From NCBI GenBank assembly GCA_022885665.1, contig JAGQDJ010000111.1, positions 62,001-126,000 of the forward strand: DNA of 64,000 bases, read 5' to 3'. The notes below the pieces were generated by a model. That model did not search any database and was not told where the DNA came from. It saw only the letters and a list, made by a program, of their open reading frames with translations. This document shows positions 1 through 11,500 of this stretch, piece after piece; positions within the stretch are counted from its first letter, which is position 1, and every line of letters starts with the position of its first letter. This DNA comes from Triops longicaudatus. Lineage: Eukaryota > Arthropoda > Branchiopoda > Notostraca > Triopsidae. Made by a program: the position numbers and the translations under genes.

Positions 1-2708
1 TTTCTGGCTTAAGGCAAAAAACGTAGAACGTTTAAATAAATAATAAAAAAAGGAAAAGCCGCGTGAATGACTATAGGCAAGCGGTATTAGTGAAACAAGG
101 CCAATTTGACGCCACGGAAAAGAGGGTGCCAAATGGTCTCGAGTAAATTGCCCAACCGCAGTGCAGTTCTTCTTTAGAAACCTATGATAGATAACGTTAA
201 TTTTACCTCGATTGCGTCTTCCAGCTCACTATTTTTCTTCACCAACCTTCTGGACATTAGCAACGTGCTTCAGGAAAATACTTCCAAACTTCTCCTATCA
301 GACTACAACTTTCCATGACAGTCATTGCATAAGCTTTATCTGACAATGTTCTTGAATCTCGCTATGTTAATGTTTTAGCATTCACAAAACAACTTTAGGT
401 TAAAAGATAAACTACATATTTGGTAGTTTTAATTTCATAGTTTGTATTTTAATGAAGGACGTTACTTTTAAGTTTCAACTCTCGAGTTTCTTAAAAAACG
501 AAAAAAAAAAACGGAAAAAAACGAAAAAATCGACAAAAAATGAAATATTTTTTTATCGAACCTGAATTAACAGAAATTAATTTCAAATGACATTACACTC
601 AAGATTTACTAAGCCACCCACTGAGTTTCGAATAAAGCTTTCTTATACATCTAGAAAATCTGTCACAAAACATTACAGATATTATTTTTCTTAAAAATGT
701 AAGCCATTCCTTGTGCGGCAAGTTACGACTCAACTTCAAAGAGCTGTTTGCATATTCCCTAAAAAAAGGGATCGTACGCTCTGACTCCCTGGGAATGAAG
801 AGTTCAATGATTTGACTGAACTATTTAAGAGAACAGTTTCATGTTGGAGTCGATTTTTTTTAAACAAGCAAAAATCTTCGCTACTATATCATGCTCCGTA
901 ACATCTATGTTTCCATTCTTCTACAAGTTTATCCTTCCGAGATAATTTAACCTAAAAGGCACCTTGGCGCATAAAACATACTCTTGTACACTGCATGAAA
1001 CCTAATTACCCTAATAAGCTCTAGCGATCACGCTTTCACACTTTACTACATGACAACATTAACTATTTTCAAACAAACTTCAAGCTCGCGGAGAAAAATG
1101 CCCCAAAACTGTGCATTCATCTTTTCCAACCTCGTCACAGAATGCTCCTAAAATTACCTCATCGTCATAAATGCCTCCTTCATCCGACATATCACCCATT
1201 CTTGAAGCACTAGCACTCCCGCCAAAAAGAGATTACAACCCAGTCATCTACACTGATATTCCATTCTTCCGCGTTTTCTTCGGAGAAGAATACAAATCTT
1301 CAAAGCACTTTCTTTCTCGGATTTCGCATTTCTATGACATCTTCAGCGAACACGCTGTACCCGAATCAAACGCTTCACTCCAACCGTATTTTCCCTTCAG
1401 AAACTAAAAAGAACTTCAAGTGATCACAAGTCTTGCTCCCCTTTTCCAGGAAAGGGATTGTCACTCGTCCCTTCTGTTCCCTCTCGTCATTGCTCGTGGA
1501 GCAACTGGGACTTGGCTTCGCTTTCGCTTCCCAGTTTACTCTCCCCCGGTTCGCGTTGCTGCAAACGTGGCGTCCTCTACGCCAAGCCCGTGTAGCCTGC
1601 GGTGCCACTATTGTAGGTATCCCCGTCCCTACAGAAAAAAGGGGCGGGGGATGGGGAACTGAACTACGAAGAGCAAGCACCAAGAAGGTGGAGCAAGCGA
1701 AAGGGGAGATCCCGTGCAAGCGATGAAGAAGGAATCCATGCTGAAGGCTCTTTATGGGGGTTATACAGCCCAAATTTAACGCCGTGTTTCCAGGCGGAAG
1801 ATCTATAAAGCTGTTTCTAGATCTGTTACCTTACCCCCCTCCACACACACCCTAAATACCTCCCAACCCAGCACTCTTTACCTCCTATACACTTGTGTCT
1901 GTTTCGCTGAAAGTCTTGGTTTTTCCTCGCTTTTTTATTCACACGTTCCTACAAAACCATTACAGTGGTCATTTTTGTGGGCAAGTGTGGTAGTTTTCTT
2001 TCAGGCAGCTAGTAATAAAACAGTTTCTAGGCTTTTAGAGATGGTTTTTGGAAGCTTTAGAAAGAGAAAAAAAATGTTTGTGCGCCTGGTGGATGTCCAT
2101 GGAGCTTCCCTAGGTTGCCAGAATTTTCAAGACGATTGCTCGCAGAAAGACCAAGTGAATAAGAGATGAGTCGTCACAATGCGGTGGATGTTGCGGTGTC
2201 GCAGTTGACAATATTTTTAAGAGTTTCTCTCAAAGAGTCTTTCTTGAGTGCGTGTATTGTAACAGTAATGATCTGGCTGTTCAAATTTATTTCCCGCGGT
2301 ACCTGTCGCTTTATACATGAGGAGATAAAGTATAAGTGATGAATGGAAAGCCAAGATTTCCTAACTGAAACTTTTATTTATGGGCAATTCAGAAATGTAC
2401 TCTATTTTTCCGTGACACCTGCTCAAGCTATTGTGGAGACAAAATACCTAATTTATTACAGTTCTTTTATGAAAATAGGTGAAATTTCACCAGACGATGG
2501 TATTGCGTTCCACAAAATTTACCGTAACGTAAATTTATGTTCGGTACATCAATTTGTTCGCTTTTTCCTTCACATTTCTATCTCATATAGTAACTTTTTA
2601 TCGATATATAAGCAATATTACAAGCGTGCGTCGTCAGCCGAGGTTTCATTTGACATCGTAGCAAATTTGTTGGTAGAAGGATCCAGAATGTTCCTGGTTA
2701 CCTCCTGA

Positions 2709-2796
2709 TGACGTCACCTTTGCCAATTGAGAATCATTTCACCCGACTGAACTTCAAATTCGGCTGAAAGTAAAACATTTTCTCGGGGTGACGTCA
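2709..2796. promoter_or_regulatory. Pair of consensus CRE (CREB/ATF) octamers
   Basis: The palindromic octamer TGACGTCA occurs at 2709-2716 and again at 2789-2796, 80 bases apart. This is the full consensus site for CREB/ATF bZIP dimers. One exact copy would be expected by chance in a window of this size; two this close are less likely. No adjacent gene start was found, so any function as enhancer or promoter element is inference. Confidence 0.35.
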
Positions 2797-3753
2797 CGAA
2801 GTTCGACTCGAATATTCCAAGACAAATAAACCAGAAGTGAGCTTATTTTCAATAATAATACAGGAGCTTTAAATGATCGTATATCGTAGTAAAACAAGCT
2901 CATCCTTAGTTGCTGTATTTTACTGCTATTCTTCTCCTAAAAATATCTCAACGCTCCCCTTTTCTTTCGCGTATCTATATCAAAATTACTACAAAAAATA
3001 ACGCGAAAACGGACAGACGATTTATTCGAGGATTGTGGCAAAACTTGGAGCATACGGCGTACTTTGCTTTCTGGGCACGTTTGACAGCTTCTTTGCACTA
3101 AATTTACTGCTCAAACATTTCTCCAACTCGCGAAAAAGCTTATTTAACTTTTTTTTATCGTGACATAGCTTTTAAGGCATAGTGCCAAAGTTCCAAGCCT
3201 TTTTTGCAAAAGAATAATAAGATTCTGAACAAATTGTGTTTTTATTTATTGTTTCGACATCTTTTGAACACAAACACATGCAACAAAGAATCCTCTGAAG
3301 ATTACATTAACCAACTTCTGCCAAGAACTCTTCAAAATAGACTAGTGAAGCCACTTCTTGCATTACTGGTGTGGAAATAATAAAAACGCGCTAATGTGGC
3401 AGTGACGTATTATTTTGTTACTTTGTAAAAACTTTCTGAAATACCTTCCCATTTAAACCTCATTAACATAGTCTCCTAACTTTCTTCACTCGCAACAATA
3501 TTCGCGACTGCCTTTCTTGCATAAAGATGAGTGTACCTTGTAACTGTGTAATTAGCCGGCAGCGTACCTTTGTGTGCTCCTCGCTGTGCTAACTGACCTT
3601 TTAACGCGCAACGCGAAAAAAATTGCATTAAAAGGCAGATGTACTTAGGCTTATTTTGCACACATTCGTAATGCAATTTTCCATTTCATTTACGTGATGG
3701 CCTTTCCCCATGCGGCAACTTTGTTGCAGCGGCCCTTAATCTTCAACTGACCT

Positions 3754-3756
<3 letters not shown>

Positions 3757-3784
<28 letters not shown>
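3757..3784. repeat. CA dinucleotide microsatellite
   Basis: Uninterrupted run of about 14 CA units, followed directly by an A-rich tract. Simple-sequence repeat; length is probably polymorphic. Confidence 0.95.
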
Positions 3785-3788
<4 letters not shown>

Positions 3789-5250
3789 AAAAACAAAAAA
3801 ACTTTATGTCTTTTCTCACTTCGAAGGCAATAAAAGCTTTTAGCTGTTATATAATCAGAAAAGACACATTTGGGGATTCTTCTTTTTCTATGGAGAGTCC
3901 TTGTACGCGGAATAGATCCAAAAACAAATCAAAGAATGCACCAACCATTTAGTTCTCTTGTTATTACTGCAGTTTTACTTCCCAGCTGACGTAGGGTAGC
4001 ACCGTTTCTGGCTACAGTAACATCATATTTTCCTTTTCGACTACAGCAGCACTGTGCTCTACACATTCCCAATTATAAAATTACCAATTTCTTTCTTCAT
4101 TCACTTAATTTGGATACGACGAGACTAATGTCGTTTGACATTCAGAATATATTGCTTCCATAATTAGACCTCTCATGCATCTCCTGTGCCTTTTTTTCTA
4201 ATCTTATAGGGGGGAAAACTGGAGAAATGCGACCTAAGGGTATAAGAAGGGCATGTGATGGTGTAAGGGCAGTGGGGGTTCTCTCATTTGCACGCTAGGG
4301 AAACGCACTCCATGTCATTCTCTTGATTCTCAGTTTCTTGGATGAATGTAAATGCTCCATCTTCTTCTTCTCTCTCTCGTACATACACAAGGCTTATACC
4401 CTCCCTTTGCGCTATGAATCAATAATAGGGCGCTTGGAGAATCCCGCTATCATTAGATACATACTGTACACATTCTACCTTCCGGGGTATTTTTCTTTAT
4501 AAGACAACTGTGCACACATTTCTTCTTTTGTCTCCGCTTGATAAACGATTACAAAAGGAGAACGAAACGAAGAGACATACAGCTATGAAACAAAGAAGCC
4601 ACAAAGAGGCTTACGGTCTTGGGCGATAACGAGCTTTCTGCGCAAAAAATAATAGAGATTTTTTTTTGTCTATTAAGATATGATGCTAAACAAGGAACAA
4701 CGTGACGAACTGAGTTACCAACTGCAGCTTTAAGAATGTTTTGCGTAAAATCTACAGAAATTAAAGGCATCGTGTTAAAATTTTAATATAAGGGCACAAA
4801 TAATAAAAAGGCACCGTGTTAAAATTTCGAATTGGCCTGATCAGAAGCAACTTTAGTTGTGTTGCAATGGGTGATTATGGTACACCTGTCGCTACCTAGT
4901 GGTGATCATAGGCAGTCAATGCAAGCGATCGCGTCTAAAGTGTCAGGAATAGCCGCTAGAGGGCTATGCATGGACTTTTAAAGTTCGAAGAAATTGGTCA
5001 GAAATGTAGTTTTAAAAGGTAACGTAAGTAATAGAATATCACAATGAAGTTTGCACTCGTATCGTCTGTAACTATTTGGAGTCAGAATTATTCGAAATAA
5101 CGTCCGGGAAAAAATAAAAATCTATTGAATAGTACAGAAATACATTGAATACTATATTTAAGTATATTGAATTCATTCCAAAGATGATCGCGTCAAAAAA
5201 TTACAAAGTTTACATCGGCGTGCCGAGTTTAATTTTTAGCAGAAAACACA

Positions 5251-5305
5251 GGGCCGTAACCAGGATTTTGGTTCCGGGGGGGGGGGGTATTTTTTTTTTT
5301 TTTTT
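5251..5305. repeat. G-run/T-run junction after GGGCCGTAACCAGG
   Basis: The sequence GGGCCGTAACCAGG at 5251 is followed by GATTTTGG, then 12 consecutive G (5276-5287) and 16 T (5290-5305). A similar preamble leading into a homopolymeric G-run marks the end of dispersed repeats in several invertebrate genomes as I recall them, but I saw no second copy here to prove it. The homopolymers are also prone to sequencing error. Confidence 0.4.
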
Positions 5306-5874
5306 AAACACACTTTGATAGTCGCCTATGCTTACCATTATAAAGTTAACATTTCGGGGGAGGGATATACGAATTGTGCACTATGATTTTTCTTGCTACA
5401 TAAATGGCAGTTCCGGTAACTAACTAAAATTACAGAGTGAGAATACTGATTTGTTGGAGACTTTAAAGGATCAAACTTAATCGGTTTAATTTCTTTCCTA
5501 CTACAAGTTCCTCTCCCTCACGACGGCTAATCAGGCCTTTGTGAATTGGCCATTCCTTTTTTCTTATGATAGTACGCTAATTTCGCAGAGTTTGCGTGTG
5601 CGCAGAGAATTATTCGTCGTGGAATTCGCGCCTATATCCATACGTGATAGTGTGACGCAAGTGCACGACGATCCTGTTGGTCTGTTTTAAGTCGCAACTG
5701 TGCCATCTAACGGACACATTATCGACACACGCACGACGATCCTTTGCGCACACAAGTTCTATTACAGGATTTCTACCTGTTACGCAAGATGGCAGAGGGT
5801 GGTGATTATTGCGTCACTAGATGGCGTGGTACTCCAGTTTTGCCAAACTCAAATGTGAAAATTCCAATTACAGA

Positions 5875-6180
5875 AGAATCCGATTTTCAACCTCGATTAT
5901 GGAAACCCACGATCATATCTATATCAACCACTTCGCGTTTTTGTTTCTTAGTTAAATACGAAACTTTTTATATTGATTCCAAAACACTTCCTCACGGATG
6001 GTATGACATGTTCCTACAATGCTTTCAGGAAAGTATAATTAAGGTATTTATTATCATTAGGCAAGGGAATTTTCTAAAGTTTAACAAAACAATCAACATT
6101 TGAACCTGATTGTGCTAACTATCCGACTTGGCAAGTACCCTGCGGTCCACAACTATTGACAAAGTCGGAGTACTATTGTA
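5875..6180 (-). mobile_element. Dispersed MITE-like repeat, copy 1 (reverse orientation)
   Basis: Read on the minus strand, this segment aligns along nearly its whole length with 59320-59650 and, in part, with 15325-15470. Shared blocks include AAGTCGGATAGTT (complement near 6117-6129), a TTTAGAAAATTCC-type block, TACCTTAATTATA, and GGGTTTCCATAAT near the far end. Identity is roughly 70% by eye with small indels. The 119-codon frame at 5744-6103 mostly lies inside it and is probably not a gene. No transposase is encoded. The family is best described as non-autonomous and degenerate; the subterminal TTTGTCAA and TTGAAAATCGG motifs at the two ends are in inverted orientation. Confidence 0.55.
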
Positions 6181-6329
6181 TGTTAGCTGTTATTATATTT
6201 CTGTTGAAAGTTGTGTATATGGCTTTCATTTAAAATCGACTTCTTTTACCTGTGTGAAGATCCTGTCTCACTTTTCATACAACACTTGAGTGCAATTTTA
6301 GCAACTACGACGCACTTTGATTTATGCCC

Positions 6330-6356
6330 CAGTATAAAGGTTTAACCTTTATACTG
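6330..6356. repeat. Perfect 27-bp palindrome (13-bp arms)
   Basis: The arm CAGTATAAAGGTT is followed by one central base and then its exact reverse complement AACCTTTATACTG. It could extrude a hairpin or bind a dimeric factor. It lies about 150 bases beyond repeat copy 1 and could be part of a longer mobile-element remnant. Confidence 0.8.
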
Positions 6357-8534
6357 TGTGTTTACGCTTGTGAATTAGACACCCTCTTGCCTGTCAGTTA
6401 CGGTAATAGACCTTACACCAGATACTATACTGAAAAGCTTTATGAAATAGCGGTTATGGTAGATAAATAAGATAGTAAAATAGAACATATGAGGAGTGCA
6501 AACGCTTGTTAAACATTCCTTTATTTGAAAAAAAAAACTATTCTTCAAACTTAAAACTCCTCCTTCACTTTAAATCTGCAATAGCTTTTCGTAAATTAAC
6601 ATCAACTGTAGTTCAACTGTTCTGGCTGAACCATATACCTTGACTGCCTTTAAAGCGGTAACCGGTTAAAACATCTACTGGTAAGTGTCAAATGTACTAG
6701 CAATCCTTTTAAAATATCTAACTGTTTTTAAACGCTCAGTCTTTTTATCACACTTTCGATCAGCTACCTTCGATATTCATTAATTGAATAATAAATGAAA
6801 TTTTAATTAATTTTTACAAAGTAGCGTCGTACATGCAAAAAGAAAGAATTTTCTCTACCGTGTAAACAGTACGACCGACTTTGTTCTTTGCTGTTCGAGT
6901 AATGCGATCCACGGGTTACTCTCGTTAATCTTCCAACATACAACCGGACAAGCACTAATCGTTAGGGAGTTCTCCCATTCCAAACACTGCAGGCTATTAC
7001 GCATCCGAGCTACTCTTCGCTTATCAGCTTGGCAGAAATGACCCCAAAAGCGACTTCATGATAGTAATAATGAACCCCTTACAACCATAACAAGGTATAA
7101 CGAACTTCAAATATAACGGATTTGTCTCATTTCTGCCAAGGATTGAGGACTAGTACAAAAATCATAACCTTTAATCGCTTTTGCGCTTCAAATGGAATTC
7201 GTAGGTTAAATGTTCATTAATCAACTTGCATAGATAGTAAACTATCGGTACTGGTGGACGTGCCCATAAATGGGGAAAAACTCCCACTTCACCAAACATA
7301 GCTAACAATGCTTTACCGATATTCCGATTATGTTTTTGGCTTGTGTCAAAAGCGAACTCAGGTTGAGTAAAAAGATGTCAACTCAAAGAAGTCGCCAATT
7401 AAGAGCAATGGTATCAGCTTATGTATCGCTATTAAAGACTTCTTACACTCTGAGAAATTTAATTACAGAACAAACGTTTTCTCTTCAAAACGACTAAACC
7501 CGTTTTCTTACTCTTCGATTCCACATATTCCTCCCACTTATGCTCTTTTAAATGTATTGTGAGTTGTAAGCTTTGCGCCTATTGCCTTTCATACGTTGTT
7601 TAAAGTTGGATGTGTACATTCCACACGAAAAAACTCTTTCAAGCATACTTGTGCGATGCACCTTTTTTTCTCTATCGTGATTTTAAATCAGAAATTCTTG
7701 ACTGTGTTTTTACACGCCAATCGCTTGTTTAACACGAAAAGAAATAGCATTACTCAAGGAGTTTACCACCCTGGCTTCTTATTAATTCATACGAATACAT
7801 TTCCGACGTCATCCTTTCCTGTTCTATCACGCAATTTGATTAAAAGCTTGCACCGATATCGCGGAATTTTTATTCCTTTCCCAACTCCCTCTCCAAGATC
7901 TATAGGAACACCACAAAGTAATTTTAACATACAATCCAATAAAGCTTTTCTAAAGTTTACAACTATGAACTAAAGCGGTTCCTAAATGCAAACTTTTCAA
8001 TTTCTTTCAATTTCTGTAAAATAGTTTTATTTATTTTACGTTTTAAATAAATGAATCAACACAATCAATTTCACTATATTACTAATCCCGCAAGTGCACT
8101 TAAAGGTTCACCCTTCTCACGGTACAGTGGCTCGTCAAATTCCCAAACTCGTTACATGCTTTTTCTTTCCAGTGTAAAGGAAAAATAACTTTAATAACGT
8201 GACTAGAGAGCCATTTCTCAACCCCTGTTCCACAACAGAAGTCTTCCCCTTTTCCCGCATGCAAAATTAGCAGGTTCTTTCGCTCTACCTTCAATCTCGC
8301 ACAAAACCGGCTTTCCTGGTCCAATCTGCATTTCATTCTCCCTTATTTTTCCTTCTCTTTTTCTCTTACGGTACATAAAAATTTTCTATCCAATCTAGTT
8401 GTAGCACCCAAAGTTCTTTAGCAAGAAAACCTCGCAAAACACTATATCCTAAGGACCTATGACATGCTCAATTTGTTTCCTGAAATTGTAGTGACAATTC
8501 ACGTAGTCGTATAAAAGACTGATGCACGCGAGCA

Positions 8535-8554
8535 CGTCATCGCCGGCGATGACG
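8535..8554. promoter_or_regulatory. Perfect 20-bp GC-rich palindrome with TGACG half-sites
   Basis: The sequence from 8535 (CGTCATCGCC, then its reverse complement) is a perfect palindrome with no spacer. Each arm carries a TGACG half-site of the bZIP (CREB/ATF) type in inverted arrangement. It stands out in AT-rich surroundings. No nearby gene start was found, so the regulatory role is inferred only from the motif. Confidence 0.35.
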
Positions 8555-11500
8555 GTTTACATGGAAACTCTCTCGTATCTAAACGGCTACTGATTGTCTA
8601 ATCCCACTTAATGCCCAACATGTTTCGTATCTCGTCTATGCCGCTCTTCGACTAAAGCCTTTGTACACGAGCAAAATTAAGCGTCACTCTTATAGTACCA
8701 AGCTTGTAGGAAGCTTTTTTTTTCATTCCCTGACACTCTCTGGTGGTACCAGCATGCCGTTCCGCCACGTACCTAGCACTGGCTCTCAAATCTCATCCAT
8801 AAAATCTCCGTTTTTGTCCTCTTTACCTCACGAAAATAGCGGCTTAATATATACGCACAACAAAAACTTGCCACGTGAAGAAAAACGGTAGACGCAAAGT
8901 AATGAAAACTATACAGCTCCTGTCGAAAACCCCGCCCTTGACCCGCCCCTTTTTCCATTACAGCTCAAAGAACTCGCTAGGGAATTAGAGACGTAACGAC
9001 TCGATTAAGTAATTAGCTATCTGCATTTCTAAGGCGCAGGGGAGACTTAACTCAAATACCCTATTAGCAATACAGAAACGTAGGCCCATTTTTTTACAGA
9101 AACGCCAACCAGCTAAACGTAGTAGAATTACTTGCACGTCTGTAGAAATCAACTCATGAAATGTCGCACAGTTAACGGACCTAATCCGTTAATTAACCTT
9201 AAAAACTAATTGTTACATTTCGATGTCTTGGCTAATGCCATTTATTTTAATTCTAATTTAAAGTACCATGATTTTGCAAACGGTACACTGCCTCTTATCA
9301 CGCTACAGCATTTATCGTGGACAATCCACGGACCTCACTGACATTTTGGTGAATTTCACATGGCTTTAACTCAGTAAATGACAGAACTATAATATGTAAT
9401 GTTTTTCTCCATTGCACGAAGCAATTAGAAGTGTATTCACAGTAACAAGGAGCCTCTTAATGAGTACGATGAGTATTAACGTAGTATAAATAAGATTTGC
9501 AATTAGCGGACAAGTCGGAATGAACGATTAACAATGGAACCTCTAATAATTCGACAGTGAAATCAGATGGCAAAATCTGTCTTCTGAATCAAAATATACA
9601 TTTGTCGAGCACGCATCAAAACTTATTAGAATTAAACAGATAACTATTGCTTAAAAAATATTACACTGCCTGAACTATTGATTGATACAATGTAGTTTGA
9701 TCTTCAATTTAAAAAAATACCAATAGAATTTTAATTTCATTTCATATTTGTTCACACTCGGAGTTAACTCAATGTTTATAGCCCAGTGGTGAACATCCAA
9801 TCTATGCCACGTACTCCGAAGTCGAAACAAGAAAACTACTAACTAAAAAAACTGCTCGGCATTTTGTAAGTATTTGTGCTTTAATACCAATTTACTTAAT
9901 GGAAACTAGCGGCTTGTTTCACGTATTCCTTCATGACAAAAATCTGAGCTGTTACGGCACAATTCGGTCAAGGTGCAACAACACAATCAGACTTACTCTG
10001 AAAGTTCGTTCTTTTTGGCCTGAGCCAGCATTCCCACCACCACCACTTAAGGAATTCATAGCTTACTACTTTCGATAAGCAACACTTTTCTCCAACTCCG
10101 GAATCAACGACCGGCACCACTCGCTTTATCACAACATCGCTCCCGAGCGAGTATCATTGTTGGGAGCACAACTGGGTTTCTTTCAAGCTGCTCGCACGAA
10201 CCTCTGCGAACTGGGCGTGCCTCCGCTACTTCATTATTCCCTTTGCTCGTGCTTCGTTACCTACGACCTGTTCAAAACTGTGTTTCTGTCGCTTTGGCTA
10301 GCGAGTTGGGCCTTGGGCACTGTGCTAGCGGAATATGCGCTATCGTGTTGCCTCTATAACTTCATCACCTCGGATTTTGGCGGGGGAGTACGACAAAACT
10401 ACAAGAAAATGAAGGGGCACAGGCTAGTTTAAAATTCCTTCCACGCCTCTTCGACCTGAAACTCTGAAACTTTCCTACTGCAAAACGCTTCACCGCCACT
10501 GGTATGCTCTATATATTCCGATTTATATTCCATCGACAAAAACTAACCATCGTTCCTAACGCGCATGCATATAGAAGAAAAGGAAAAGGCTTTTTATATC
10601 CCTATTTTGAAACAACAAAAGCGTTCGAGGAAGGATTGTGGGATTTAACGATCTCAACAAAAAAAGCTGCACCAATTTTTCTTGCTCGATCACCCGATCA
10701 GTTTTTTTTATTTTTCCCTGTCACGCATTTTAGAGCTCTACTCCCTACAGGAAATCAGTACCCTACTGTTCCTGAAGACATTACCTAGTAATAATAATTT
10801 AAAAACGAAAAAAACTACCTAATTTGATACCAAATGATCGAACAATGACTTTTTGTTATGAATTAAATATTCTTTTACAATTATTGGTTTTCTCTTTCTT
10901 AACTATGAAATCTAACAGGTTAACGTAGCAATTTCCTCGTGCTTTTGCACCCTAGTCAAACGACTCGTGAAAGTGCTTGTAAGCTCAAGCCTCGTGGTAC
11001 GCTTCGGGCTGCACTGGTGAAGATAATTTTCTTTTTAAAAAGTTGCCATTTTAGATCGTTTCGCACATAGCTGCATAATTTCTCGACCGTACTTTGTTTG
11101 TTTTATCGTTAGCGACGAGTGGTTACATTTTTCAACCATTTTTTCCACGTCATGAATGAAAGGGTTGCTATTCTTAAGAAACGGTCGCTTTTATGGTTGT
11201 GAAGTCATTGAGCATTCCGATGCAATCTGGGCTAATGGAATCAAAGGCCCAGAACCAATCTAATTTTATATCGATTATGGTCGCTTTGTCTCGGCGTGTC
11301 TACAATAGCCGTAGGCTGTCGCTTATAGATCTGCGGAAAGAATTTTTTTCTTTTTACATTGCTGATAAACTTTCTTGTTGTAGAGAGAAAATGACTTTTA
11401 AGTCGGTACTTGTATTTTAAAAAGAAAGGCACGAAGCCAAGGGAATTTGAAAAGCCAAGGGAAAACCTAGTTGTGACTCAGACAATAACTTTTTCTGAGA

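Larger units (their letters stand above)
1..5870. other. Intergenic stretch, no supportable gene
   Basis: Open reading frames here are short and show no recognisable domain, no convincing splice sites and no codon bias. The stretch holds AT-rich spacer, a CA microsatellite, a pair of CRE octamers and a G-run/T-run junction, each listed separately. The longest frame (2343-2708, plus) reads as random AT-rich sequence. Confidence 0.6.

Noticed and set aside
1375..1773. Overlapping frames on both strands in a GC-richer island
   Set aside because: No domain, mutually antisense, and no splice signals; treated as composition-driven open frames.
5744..6103. 119-codon plus-strand frame
   Set aside because: Most of it lies inside dispersed repeat copy 1 and it shows no recognisable domain.
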